Under the pieces are notes generated by a model, which was not told the origin of the DNA, made no database searches, and saw nothing but the letters and a program-made list of their open reading frames with translations. From the NCBI GenBank assembly GCA_965216695.1, contig OZ244212.1:4340001-4404000 (forward strand): a stretch of 64,000 bases of DNA, written 5' to 3'. Below are positions 51,734 through 60,371 of the stretch, one piece after another. The stretch comes from G965216695 sp965216695 (GTDB lineage Bacteria; Pseudomonadota; Gammaproteobacteria; Pseudomonadales; Azotimanducaceae). Every line of letters starts with the position of its first letter. Position 1 is the stretch's first letter. The translations under genes were made by a program, and so were the position numbers.

Positions 51734-53026
51734 TCAGTCGGCCCGGTGCTTGGCGGGGAGCAGCACTACCGGTTGTACACCCAGGCGCACGGTCGCGATC
51801 CGATACAGCCACAGGGTCCACAGCGCCGTAACGATCACCAGGCTCAAGCTGCCTCCGATCAAGCCTAACCGTGGTACCAGCAGTGCGTTCAACCCGAATG
51901 TGGCGCCGAGCGCCAGCAATGACCCCCACAACGCATGGATGTGATGGCCGGTGACGCGAAGGATCGGCAAGAGCGGACCGCCGAACGCAAAAATGAGCTG
52001 GGCGCAGGCGGCAACCATCATAGCGTCGTACCCGGTGACGAACGCGTCGCCGAACAGCCGTAGGACGTGTTTGCCGGCCAGGCCGAGGAGCGCGACCGCG
52101 GCGATGGAAGGCCACAGCGTGAGGTGCGTCGCTCGCCGCGTCAGCGCCTCCAGGTCCGCAAGGTTGCCCGATGCGTAAATCTTCGCGGCGCGCGGTGCCA
52201 CGGCGAGCCCGATTGCACTGGCGCCAAACGCAACGATCGCGAGCGTTCTGAGGGCGGCATTGTAGACGGAGAGGTCCGAACTGCTGAGGAACAGACCGCT
52301 GACCACCACATGCCAATCGATGTAGAACGCGTTGTAGGTCTCTGCGAGCAGCACGGGAACGGCGACACTCAGCCAGGTCCTGGCCGCGTACGCGGGTTCT
52401 GCAGAACCGAGCATCGGATGCAGGCGTCGCCGCAGCGCGACGCTCTGCACGAGCGCAACAAACAGCACGACACCCACCAGCAGAAGAACGCCGTTGAACG
52501 ACGACGCGGATACGCCCAGGTACATGGCCGCTGCGACGACGCCGAGGAACAGGACGGGTCGCAGAAACGTCCCGGTAAACGCGGCAAACGTGAACCACAG
52601 AAATGAGCGGGCCTGTTCGCTGCGCAACGTCGTCAGAGCCGATATCGGCACGACGGTCAGTGCGAGTATCAGAACGAGGTAGGAGCGGTCGGAATAGTGG
52701 GACCACAGGGTTACCCCGAGGATGATCAATGTGGCTGCGATGACGCCCGAGAGCAGCACGACGCGCTGTGACCAAAGGACGTAGCCGCGGGCTGCTGCCA
52801 GATTTCCGTCTTCCACCGCTGTTGGCACGAACCGGTGTGCAGCGCTACCGAGCCCCAGTGTCGCCAGGGACCCGAGCAGCCACAGACAGGCCTGGGCGAA
52901 TACGAATTCGCCAAGGGCGTGCACGCCCATCCAGCGAGCAAGCAGTACCTGGGTAATGTAGACGACGACTGCAGCCGACAGGCGGAAACTGAAGGTGATG
53001 GCCGAGTCGGTGAAAAGGCCTTTCAA
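51734..53026 (-). CDS. Polysaccharide flippase / oligosaccharide transporter (Wzx-like)
   Basis: 430 residues with about twelve membrane segments. ITFSFRLSAAVVVYITQVLLARWMG is the common N-terminus of Wzx/MATE-like flippases (the first Asp or Arg of TM1). Typical later segments are LILALTVVPISALTTLRSEQAR and AATHLTLWPSIAAVALLGLAGKHVL. Such proteins flip undecaprenyl-linked repeat units across the inner membrane. No polymerase or other glycan assembly gene is adjacent apart from those downstream at 53.5-55.5 kb. It converges on the LLM gene with only 7 bp between the stop codons. Confidence 0.88.
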   Translation of the reverse strand: MKGLFTDSAITFSFRLSAAVVVYITQVLLARWMGVHALGEFVFAQACLWLLGSLATLGLGSAAHRFVPTAVEDGNLAAARGYVLWSQRVVLLSGVIAATLIILGVTLWSHYSDRSYLVLILALTVVPISALTTLRSEQARSFLWFTFAAFTGTFLRPVLFLGVVAAAMYLGVSASSFNGVLLLVGVVLFVALVQSVALRRRLHPMLGSAEPAYAARTWLSVAVPVLLAETYNAFYIDWHVVVSGLFLSSSDLSVYNAALRTLAIVAFGASAIGLAVAPRAAKIYASGNLADLEALTRRATHLTLWPSIAAVALLGLAGKHVLRLFGDAFVTGYDAMMVAACAQLIFAFGGPLLPILRVTGHHIHALWGSLLALGATFGLNALLVPRLGLIGGSLSLVIVTALWTLWLYRIATVRLGVQPVVLLPAKHRAD

Positions 53027-53516
53027 TATGGTGATCCCTGAAGACGCGCGAATGATAGCGGAATCGGGTCGATGTCTACGCAGTCGTTACATCCTCGTTG
53101 CATACTGCTCGCAACCCAGCGCCATCGGTGCGGCGCGGACGCGCTAACATTGGCCGGCTGTATTGCGGACTGCGGCACGTAGCCGTTGGTGAGACGGCTC
53201 TGCCGGGTCTGTGGGCGACACGCTATCGGCGCGGAGGGCAAAGATTCTCCTGTGCGCGGAAGTAACGTCTGGCAGAATTTTAGTGTTAAAATGGGGACTT
53301 ACTTAATGGATCTCGCGCAGTACCTGAGATCTTGAGGCGACGGGCCCGTAGCGCTTCCAGCGTGAGCGGTCGCGTGGCAGGTCTTACGCGCGGCGACTGT
53401 CCCAGCGTGATTGTCCGAGGGTTGACAGGACAGAGTGACCCAACGGATCGACGCGTACAAGCGCAACACCGGGACGGACGCAGGGACCATGGCCGTGTGG
53501 ACAGACAGGGGGACTC
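53027..53516. other. Intergenic region of 490 bp, likely promoter and leader
   Basis: This gap lies between the start of the minus-strand flippase and the start of the plus-strand sulfotransferase-like gene. A candidate extended -10, TGTTAAAAT at 53284-53292, is part of a short inverted repeat (ATTTTA/TAAAAT, 53277-53292). I did not find a good -35 at the usual spacing. If used, it would give a leader of more than 200 bases. No coding region or structured RNA is supported. Confidence 0.45.
53284..53292 (+). promoter_or_regulatory. Candidate extended -10 promoter element
   Basis: TGTTAAAAT fits the TGnTATAAT form (TAAAAT is five of six matches) and sits in an AT-rich patch in a GC-rich stretch. 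It is oriented towards the sulfotransferase-like gene at 53517. The -35 region is poor, as is common for extended -10 promoters. A start about 8-10 bp downstream is expected. Confidence 0.3.
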
Positions 53517-54536
53517 ATGAAATCGCCGGTGACAACTGACACCGCTGTGGCGGAAATTCGGCCGCGTGCACCCGACCGGGAAATCAAAGCGCCGTTGCGG
53601 GCGTTGAATCGCGGCCGCGCTTCGGGTCGTTCGGAACCGATGGTCGGCCGGTTGGTTGCGCCGCTGCTGGACACCTTGTGGGAACGTCACGAGCGCGCTC
53701 TTTCAATGCGCGCGCGGCGTCCGCGGTGGACGACCCTGCTGGTGGGCGGGTTGCTGGAGACCGATGCGCTCGCGCTGGCCCAGGCGGTGGTGGATCGGTA
53801 CTCGGTCGGTTGCGTGAACAATCTTGCGGCGATGTTTCCGAGGTCTCCAATCTACGCCAACAAGACGCTCTCGCGCTGGGTTCGCCGGTCCGAAGACGGC
53901 GTTGAGCGCGACGACGGACTGGGCGACGTGAACGACGCGCGGTTTTTGTGGGACCGTTGGCTCGGGACGGAAGGCGATGGCGTTCCCGATCACCTCGAGC
54001 CGGGCGCTGGTATTGCGCTGGCTAATTTCTTCGCAGCGTATCAACTGCACGGGCGCAGGCCGGTCGTGAGCGTGATGCAGCGTATGGCTGCCGCAGCCGG
54101 GCTTGTGGACCGGCCACTCGAACGCGCGTTCTTTCTGTTGGTCGTGCGCGACTCGATCGAGCTTGCGGCGGCGTTTTACAACGCCCGCCGTGCGGCCGGA
54201 TCGCTGCACGAACCCGTCGGCATGGCGCCAGCGACCCGCAGCGACGATCCATTGGAGGATATCTGCCGTCAGGTTGTGTTTCAGGAGCGTATGGCCAGAC
54301 GCCAGCGCGAGAGTCTCCCCGGCAACATGAGGCTGGTAAGCGTCGAGTCGTTCACCGGCGACACCGGGCGGTTGCTGGAACGGATTGGCGCGGACGTGCC
54401 GGAATTCTCCAGGCGCACGCACGATAGCGGCAATACGCCGGCGATAGATCGGCCTGAGCCGCTGCCGGAGGACGTGAAAGCCCGCATGCAGAATATTCTG
54501 TCGGATCTGGGTGCGGGTCTGCGCTGTGACTACTGA
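53517..54536 (+). CDS. Sulfotransferase-like protein (tentative)
   Basis: 339 residues. RWTTLLVGGLLETDALALAQAVVDRYSVG resembles a degenerate 5'-PSB loop of sulfotransferases, lacking the classical GxxxSGTT. ERAFFLLVVRDSIELAAAFYNARR resembles the 3'-PB strand in which Arg and Ser contact PAPS. The middle has WDRWLG and SVMQRMAAAAGLVD helices. If real, it would transfer sulfate from PAPS to a sugar or lipid; the neighbouring flippase and LPG-synthase-like protein support envelope work. The call is tentative; comparison of the P-loop is needed. Confidence 0.45.
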   Translation: MKSPVTTDTAVAEIRPRAPDREIKAPLRALNRGRASGRSEPMVGRLVAPLLDTLWERHERALSMRARRPRWTTLLVGGLLETDALALAQAVVDRYSVGCVNNLAAMFPRSPIYANKTLSRWVRRSEDGVERDDGLGDVNDARFLWDRWLGTEGDGVPDHLEPGAGIALANFFAAYQLHGRRPVVSVMQRMAAAAGLVDRPLERAFFLLVVRDSIELAAAFYNARRAAGSLHEPVGMAPATRSDDPLEDICRQVVFQERMARRQRESLPGNMRLVSVESFTGDTGRLLERIGADVPEFSRRTHDSGNTPAIDRPEPLPEDVKARMQNILSDLGAGLRCDY

Positions 54537-55510
54537 GCGAGCTCTCTGAGCGCGTTCCAGTTGAGGCCATAGTGGCGCAACGCCAGTAATCCGGCGCCGA
54601 CGATCGTCAGCCACGTTACGAGGTGGTAAATGACGGCTGCGGCAAGCGCGTCGTGCGCGCCGACGCCAAACGGTGCGAGCCCAACGAGGAAACACACTTC
54701 AAGGGTGCCGATGAATCCGGGTGCGCTCGGCAAGGCGATTCCGGCAACGATGATCGCCTGCAGAATCAGACACGCAACCCAGGGTACGTCGACGTTCGTT
54801 GCCGACAGCGCAAGGTAGGCGGTGTTCGCCATCAGCAGCCAACCGAGCAGCGAGGAGATCGATGCCCAGGCCAGCGATGCCGGAGATCCCATGGACGTGA
54901 GCGCCTCGATCAGGCGGTCTACCTGCACTTTCACGAACTCTCGCCATTGGGTGGGCAGGGGGTGTGACGCCCGCGCAATTGCGGCTCTGACGGCATTCGG
55001 AACCCACACGGCTGCGACGAGAAAAGCGACCAGAAAGAGGCTCACGGTGGCCAGCGCTGCCGTCACCGTAATCAGCGTTGGATCGGTGATCCGAAGAATG
55101 AGCAGGCCCGCAGCGGCCAGCAGAAGGACCGCGCTTAGATCGAGCAGACGTTCAATCAGAATGGACCCCATAACGGAGGCCTTTTCCAACCGGATATCGC
55201 GCGCTGCCAGAAACACCCGGATCAGCTCTCCTGCGCGAAACGGCAGCACGTTGTTGCTTGCGAAGCCGACGACGAGCGATGGGGTGAGATCGGTGGCGGA
55301 GACGCTTCGCAGCGGTTGCAACAGCAGCTGCCAGCGCTGGACCTTCAGAGCGTAAAACGCAATGAAACACAGGAACATCGGGAGAACGTAGCGCGGGTCC
55401 GCCTGAGTGAGCGATGCCGCGAGTCGATCAAACTCGACGCTGCGGACAATAAAAAACAGGCAAACGACGCTAATCGCGAGGCCGACAACCAAAGCGCTGC
55501 GCCGCGTCAT
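54530..55510 (-). CDS. Lysylphosphatidylglycerol-synthase-TM/UPF0104 flippase-like protein
   Basis: 326 residues with about eight membrane segments. The first, SALVVGLAISVVCLFFIVRSV, is followed by FDRLAASLTQADPRYVLPMFLCFIAFYALKVQRW. VGFASNNVLPFRAGELIRVFLAARD is the signature loop of the UPF0104/LPG_synthase_TM family (NNVLPFRAGE). PSAPGFIGTLEVCFLVGLAPFG is the C-terminal signature. Members translocate lipids or lipid-linked sugars. The gene is on the same strand as larE, 61 bp downstream of it. It ends 7 bp inside the convergent sulfotransferase-like gene. Confidence 0.87.
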   Translation of the reverse strand: MTRRSALVVGLAISVVCLFFIVRSVEFDRLAASLTQADPRYVLPMFLCFIAFYALKVQRWQLLLQPLRSVSATDLTPSLVVGFASNNVLPFRAGELIRVFLAARDIRLEKASVMGSILIERLLDLSAVLLLAAAGLLILRITDPTLITVTAALATVSLFLVAFLVAAVWVPNAVRAAIARASHPLPTQWREFVKVQVDRLIEALTSMGSPASLAWASISSLLGWLLMANTAYLALSATNVDVPWVACLILQAIIVAGIALPSAPGFIGTLEVCFLVGLAPFGVGAHDALAAAVIYHLVTWLTIVGAGLLALRHYGLNWNALRELAQ

Positions 55511-55571
55511 CGGCAGCGCTAAGTGGCGTGCAACATCGCCGCCCGTGACCGTGTCGACGACCGTGTCGAAG

Positions 55572-56426
55572 TCACACCGACACCACGTCGATCAAGTCCG
55601 CGTTCAGCGATCCTGAACGGAATCCGGCGAGATCCAGCGCAACGTAACGATAGCCGCAGGCACGTACCGCGTCGTAGATCTCGCGATAGCGGCTGAATGC
55701 GTTGCCCATCTCGGTCTCGTCGATCTCGATGCGCGCAACCGTCTCGTGGTGTCGCACGCGATATTGTCGGAATCCCAGCTCGGCGAGCGCGGTTTCCGCC
55801 GCTTCCACTTGCGCGAGGCGGGCCGCGTCGATCGGGGAACCGTAGGGAAAGCGGCTCGACAGACAGGCCGCCTGGGGCTTGTCGTGGTTTTCCAGTCCCA
55901 GTTCGCGTGCAAGCGCGCGGACGTCGGCCTTGCGGAAACCCGCGTCGACCAGCGGCGAGTGGACGTCATGGGCATCTGCTGCCTGCAGACCGGGCCGATG
56001 ATCCCCCAGATCGTCCACGTTGGTTCCGTTCGCCATCACGTTGAACCCTTGCTCCCGGGCGATCTGAGTCAGCGCTTCATACAGAGACGTCTTGCAATGA
56101 AAGCACCGGTTGGCGGGGTTGGCGCGGTATTCGGGTTTCGCGAGTTCGTCAGTGGTGATTATTCGATGGCGCATGCCCCACGCTGCGGCCAGGCGTTCGC
56201 TGAGCGCCAGGTCGGCGCGTTTCAGGCTGACCGACTGGGACGTAACCGCGAGCGCGCGGCTGCCGAGTGTCCTGTGGGCGACGTAGGCGACGAGGGAGCT
56301 GTCGACGCCGCCGGAGAACGCGACCAGAACGCTCCGGTAGCCCTCGATGGTCCGCACGAGCTGCTCGTGCATGTCCCTCAGCCTGCTCGGGTTGGTCGGA
56401 GCCCCCGTTTGATCGGATTGCGTCAT
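55572..56426 (-). CDS. larE: LarE, ATP-dependent sacrificial sulfur transferase
   Basis: 284 residues. AFSGGVDSSLVAYVA is the PP-loop ATP pyrophosphatase motif. NPANRCFHCKTSLYEALT follows, as in LarE, and HDKPQAACLSSRFPYG carries Cys188, matching in context the sacrificial cysteine (Cys176 in Lactiplantibacillus LarE) that is converted to dehydroalanine. The enzyme adds sulfur to pyridinium-3,5-biscarboxylic acid mononucleotide to make the nickel-pincer nucleotide. It follows larB by 19 bp and is last of the Lar genes. Confidence 0.93.
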   Translation of the reverse strand: MTQSDQTGAPTNPSRLRDMHEQLVRTIEGYRSVLVAFSGGVDSSLVAYVAHRTLGSRALAVTSQSVSLKRADLALSERLAAAWGMRHRIITTDELAKPEYRANPANRCFHCKTSLYEALTQIAREQGFNVMANGTNVDDLGDHRPGLQAADAHDVHSPLVDAGFRKADVRALARELGLENHDKPQAACLSSRFPYGSPIDAARLAQVEAAETALAELGFRQYRVRHHETVARIEIDETEMGNAFSRYREIYDAVRACGYRYVALDLAGFRSGSLNADLIDVVSV

Positions 56427-56445
56427 CGTGCTGCTCGGGCGGTGT

Positions 56446-57198
56446 TCATAACCGGTTCAGTCGGTTGGCCAGGAAGCCGGCGCCAAAACCATTGTCTATG
56501 TTTACCACACATACCCCGGATGCACAGCTGTTCAGCATGGCGAGCAGCGCTGCAACCCCGCCGAACGACGCGCCGTAGCCGACGCTCGTGGGGACGGCGA
56601 TGACGGGTTTGTCCACCAATCCCCCGACCACGCTGGCAAGGGCGCCTTCCATGCCCGCGACCACTATGACCACGCGTGCAGCCCGGATCTCGTCGATTCG
56701 AGCCAACAGGCGATGGATGCCGGCGACGCCGACGTCGTTGATACGCACCACCTCGTTGTCGTAGAACGCCGCCGTTTCTGCGGCTTCGGCGGCGACACCA
56801 TGGTCGGACGTGCCGGCGGAAACCACGGCGATGCGGGTGCCCGGTTTCGGCGCCGACGCAGGTTTGTGCTGCAGCAGGCGACTCTCCGCGGAGTACCGCA
56901 CACCCTCGATCCTGGCGGCCACGCTCACATGCTGCTCCGGCGAGACCCGTGTAGCGAGTACATTACCGCCGCGGCCGGCCAGTGCTTCGAAAGCGTCTGC
57001 GAGTTGCGTGGGCGTTTTGTGCTCGCCATAGATCACTTCTGACGCGCCGGTGCGCGCGCCGCGTGCAAGGTCGAGCGTAGTGTGCCCGAGATCGAGCGAC
57101 GCGCTGGCTCCCGCGCGGATGGTGGCAATTGCTTCGCGTGCGTCGAGTTCCCCGGCAACCAACTGCTCGAGCACGCGTTCGAGTTCCGCGTCGTTCAT
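56446..57198 (-). CDS. larB: LarB, nicotinic acid adenine dinucleotide carboxylase/hydrolase
   Basis: 250 residues. The N-terminal helix region carries REAIATIRAGA and LDLGHTTLDLARG. The C-terminal PurE-like domain has AVVSAGTSDHGVAAEAAETAAFYDNEVVRINDVGVAGIHRLL and VVAGMEGALASVVGGLVDKPVIAVPTSVGYGASFGG, typical of LarB. It carboxylates nicotinic acid adenine dinucleotide and cleaves it to give pyridinium-3,5-biscarboxylic acid mononucleotide, the first step to the nickel-pincer cofactor. It overlaps larC by 4 bp and is followed by larE. Confidence 0.94.
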   Translation of the reverse strand: MNDAELERVLEQLVAGELDAREAIATIRAGASASLDLGHTTLDLARGARTGASEVIYGEHKTPTQLADAFEALAGRGGNVLATRVSPEQHVSVAARIEGVRYSAESRLLQHKPASAPKPGTRIAVVSAGTSDHGVAAEAAETAAFYDNEVVRINDVGVAGIHRLLARIDEIRAARVVIVVAGMEGALASVVGGLVDKPVIAVPTSVGYGASFGGVAALLAMLNSCASGVCVVNIDNGFGAGFLANRLNRL

Positions 57199-58460
57199 GC
57201 GCCCGGTTCCTCATCCAGCACATCCCGCAGCGCTCGTTCGGCAGCGGTCTTCACCTGCTCGAATGGAATCTGATGTTGTTCAGAGATCGCTGCGACGTCG
57301 TCGTACTCCGCCTTGATCCTCGACTGCCCATCCGGTAGTTCGCTGACCTTGCCACGTACCGATCCGAACGTGGTTTGGGCAGTGACTTCGCGTCTGGGAA
57401 GGCGCCACTTCGTGAGGGTTGTTTCGCGAATGCCGATGGTTGTGGAATGCGCAAAGAGCGCATCGCGTACGCCACGTACCGCCGCTGTTGGCGCAAGGGC
57501 GCTTACGACCACGCCCGGTCGGTTTTTTTTCATGGTGACGGGTGTGAAGTAAACGTCGACGGCACCCGCATCGAATAGTCGCGCCTGCAGCGGCACCAGC
57601 GCTTCCCCGGACATGTCATCCAGATTGCATTCCAGCAGATGGTTCGTTTCGGCGTGGATGGCGTCAGGCGTGTTTGCGGCGGTCACGTGGGTCGTCCCCA
57701 ACATCACTCGTGCGACGTTGGGGATCTCGAAATCCCGCTGACCCAGCCCGTAGCCGATCTTGTCGCAGGTGAACCGTTGCGGCGCATCGTTGGAACCGGG
57801 AAATCTGTTCACGGTGGTTTTCAGAATTGCGGCGCCGGTCGGCGTCGTGCATTCACCGTCGACGGCGCCGTAGGAACAGGCAACACCCTGCAGCATTTCT
57901 GCGGTGGCTGGGGCGGGCACCGGCATTACGCCGTGGGCACAGCGGACCGTGCCGGATCCGAGTTCAAGATGCCGACATTCCACGCGTGCGACGCCGAGCC
58001 ACTGTAGGCAGACGGCCGCGGCAACGATATCGACGATTGCGTCGGTGGCGCCCACCTCGTGGAAGTGGACGTCTTCGATCTCGATCGCGTGCACCTTGGC
58101 CTCTGCAACCGCGAGCGTGCGGAAGATGGCCGCGGCGAGTTCGACGGTGGCCGCGGCCAGCGCGGACGCCTCCAGGATCTGAACGATATCGCTCAGGCGC
58201 CGGCCGTGTGGACGTGAGTGATGGTGTGCGTGATCGTGCTCGCTGGACCCATCGTGTCGAGCGATGAGCGATACCGTCGCGAGCGTTCCCGCTATCCCCT
58301 GTTTCGTCGTGCGCTCGAGTGACAGGGAGAACTCGTCCGCAAGATCCAGTTTTGCCAATTCGGTGCGCAAGTGATCTTCGGGTACGCCCAGATCCACGAG
58401 TGCGCCGAGGTTCATGTCGCCGCTGAGTCCGCAGGGGCAATCGTAGACGAGCGTGCGCAT
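57195..58460 (-). CDS. larC: LarC, nickel insertion (cyclometallase) protein
   Basis: 421 residues as one open frame. YDCPCGLSGDMNLGALVDLGV is the N-terminal LarC signature. A His-rich stretch HDGSSEHDHAHHHSRPHGRR lies near residues 68-87, a likely nickel-binding loop. FHEVGATDAIVDIVAA is the second signature and TPVTMKKNRPGVVVSAL lies in the C-terminal half. It is a CTP-dependent nickel cyclometallase that completes the pincer cofactor. A run of eight A at the MKKN codons (57523-57530, read on the minus strand) is notable because larC in Lactiplantibacillus is split by programmed frameshift. Confidence 0.94.
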   Translation of the reverse strand: MRTLVYDCPCGLSGDMNLGALVDLGVPEDHLRTELAKLDLADEFSLSLERTTKQGIAGTLATVSLIARHDGSSEHDHAHHHSRPHGRRLSDIVQILEASALAAATVELAAAIFRTLAVAEAKVHAIEIEDVHFHEVGATDAIVDIVAAAVCLQWLGVARVECRHLELGSGTVRCAHGVMPVPAPATAEMLQGVACSYGAVDGECTTPTGAAILKTTVNRFPGSNDAPQRFTCDKIGYGLGQRDFEIPNVARVMLGTTHVTAANTPDAIHAETNHLLECNLDDMSGEALVPLQARLFDAGAVDVYFTPVTMKKNRPGVVVSALAPTAAVRGVRDALFAHSTTIGIRETTLTKWRLPRREVTAQTTFGSVRGKVSELPDGQSRIKAEYDDVAAISEQHQIPFEQVKTAAERALRDVLDEEPGA

Positions 58461-58467
58461 GCCGGGC

Positions 58468-59763
58468 TCAGGTGAGCATGCGGTGCGTGCGCGCGGTCAA
58501 TTCGGACGGAACCAGTCCGTTGGGGCACGCGTTCTGGCACGGTTGCCCGTCGCAGCTCAGGCACGCGGTAGCGTCGACGGGCAGCTTTGCATATTCGTCG
58601 CGCGCGAACGCGGCATCCTGATAATCCACCGCGTACATCCGCGTACGCAGCACGTCGGCGATCGGCACGCCGGCGGGGCACGCGTCGTCACATGCCGCGC
58701 AGGCGTGGCGGCAGTAGGTGGCGCCATTGAGATGGGCGTAACGCTTCAGCAGCGCCAGGTCTCCCGGCGCTTCGCGAGTCCAGCCTGAGGCCGCGAGATA
58801 CTCGTCGATCTTATCGCTCGAGGTCATGGAGATGATGAGTGCGTCCACGTGATCGTTAGACAGTATCCAACGGAACGCGGCCTGGGCGAACGTCGCCCCG
58901 GGTGTTTCAAACGGGCGCATGTCGTTCAGCCGCGCGCCCATCAGAGTTTTCATCGCGATCACGCCTACGTCCTTTGCGTGTGCTTTCTGCAGCACCCGCG
59001 GCAGGTCGGGCTGCATCGCGATGTAGTCGAAGGTGCGCGTGAACCGCTCGTAGAACGCCGGGTCCTGGCCGAAGTTGGTGGCGACCAGAACGACGTCCAC
59101 AAGGTCTTCGTCGAGGGCGTGGTCGAGACATGGAATCAGCTTGCCTGCGTGCCCGGACATGCCTGTGAAACGCAGTTTGCCTTGTTGACGCGCGCGGTCG
59201 ACGAACTCGTACCACTCCTGATTGTTCAGACGCGAGACGCTGTTGACTGCATGGTTGAAGTACACGTCCACATAGTCGGTGCGCAGCCGTTTCAGCGAAC
59301 CTTCGAGCCGCTGCATCAGTTCATCGCGCCCGTCGCTGGGATTAGCCCAGGTTTTCGAGGCGATCACGACCTGGTCGCGTTTCCCTTGCAGCGCGTTGCC
59401 GATGACGGTTTCCGACATGCCGGACGTATAGTCTTCGGCGGTATCGAAGTAGTTGACCCCGCGCGCCAGCGCATGCTCAACGAGGTGCTCGCCGCCGCTG
59501 CGCAACCGACTCGCACCGAAGCTGATGTCGGAAATCTCGAGCCCGGTCCGGCCGAGGCGGACGTAGCGGTTGACCGAGCCGGACGGTCGTTCCTCCGGCG
59601 ATGCGGGCGCGTGGCCGGCCGCAATCAGACCGCCGGCAATGGATCCCCAGCGGAGACTTCGGCGAAGGAAGGTACGTCGGTCGACGGCGCTTTCCTCGGG
59701 CGGGGTGCGCGGAGCGTCGGATACTCCGCGTGCATGGGTTCGTTCCCTGTTCGTATGGCTCAT
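58468..59763 (-). CDS. Tat-exported aldo/keto reductase with ferredoxin-like Cys motifs
   Basis: 431 residues from ATG 59763; an upstream in-frame ATG at 59847 would only lengthen the N-terminal region. DRRTFLRRSLRWGSIAGGLIAAG is a twin-arginine signal around residue 28. The AKR barrel has DTAEDYTSGMSETVIGNAL (Asp/Tyr), SKTWANPSDGRDELMQRLEGSLKRLRTDYVDVYFNHAVN (Lys and His of the tetrad region). The C-terminus has CRHACAACDDACPAGVP and CLSCDGQPCQNACPNG, consistent with one or two 4Fe-4S sites. It heads the larCBE genes at 8 bp spacing. Confidence 0.85.
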   Translation of the reverse strand: MSHTNRERTHARGVSDAPRTPPEESAVDRRTFLRRSLRWGSIAGGLIAAGHAPASPEERPSGSVNRYVRLGRTGLEISDISFGASRLRSGGEHLVEHALARGVNYFDTAEDYTSGMSETVIGNALQGKRDQVVIASKTWANPSDGRDELMQRLEGSLKRLRTDYVDVYFNHAVNSVSRLNNQEWYEFVDRARQQGKLRFTGMSGHAGKLIPCLDHALDEDLVDVVLVATNFGQDPAFYERFTRTFDYIAMQPDLPRVLQKAHAKDVGVIAMKTLMGARLNDMRPFETPGATFAQAAFRWILSNDHVDALIISMTSSDKIDEYLAASGWTREAPGDLALLKRYAHLNGATYCRHACAACDDACPAGVPIADVLRTRMYAVDYQDAAFARDEYAKLPVDATACLSCDGQPCQNACPNGLVPSELTARTHRMLT

Positions 59764-59921
59764 GGATCCGTGCCGTAGGCGCCGTTCAGGCTTCCGGTCA
59801 AGGGTAGCCAGCGGGGCGTATCCTGTCGACGGTGTTGTGTCGGGCACGGCGCGCGGCCGAGGGGCAAGTTGTGTGAATCGTGCGCCTGGGTACGATAGAG
59901 GGAGTGAACGGCGGGACTGCT

Positions 59922-60371
59922 ATGACTGAACCGGAACGCTCGGATGGAAGCGGCTATGGCCGATGTTTATCGATCTGCTCTGATGCGTTTGCGACGCATC
60001 TCGGCGTTCGCCTCGTGGAAGTGGATCGGGATCGGGTCGTGGTTCGGCTGCCGTATCATGCGGCTGTGGGTGAATCCAGGATCCACGGCGGCGCGATCTG
60101 TGGCCTGGTGGACATTGCGGCGACGGCGGCATTCTGGGCAGATCCGGACCTCGATGACACGGCGTGGGGCGCAACGATCGATCTGTCGGTACACTTTTTG
60201 AATCTCGCCGTTGAGGAGGACCTTACTGCCATCGCAACGGTTCGGCGACGTGGCGGCCAGATCAGCACCGGCGACGTTTCCGTGGAGACCGGTCGAGGCA
60301 CCGAAGTTGCGGTCGCCCGGGTTACGTACAAGTTGAGCCGTGTGGCACGATCGGGGAAGGACGCGGAGTGA
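59922..60371 (+). CDS. PaaI-type hotdog thioesterase
   Basis: 149 residues from ATG 59922, with a GTG at 59880 as alternative start. RIHGGAICGLVDIAATAAFW is the PaaI/hotdog-fold thioesterase signature with the catalytic Gly/Asp region (HGG..), and WGATIDLSVHFLNLAVEEDLTAIATVRRRGGQISTGDVSVE completes the fold. PaaI-type enzymes hydrolyse aromatic or short acyl-CoA thioesters. The stop TGA overlaps the next ATG by one base, so it is coupled to the exported hypothetical protein. Confidence 0.88.
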   Translation: MTEPERSDGSGYGRCLSICSDAFATHLGVRLVEVDRDRVVVRLPYHAAVGESRIHGGAICGLVDIAATAAFWADPDLDDTAWGATIDLSVHFLNLAVEEDLTAIATVRRRGGQISTGDVSVETGRGTEVAVARVTYKLSRVARSGKDAE

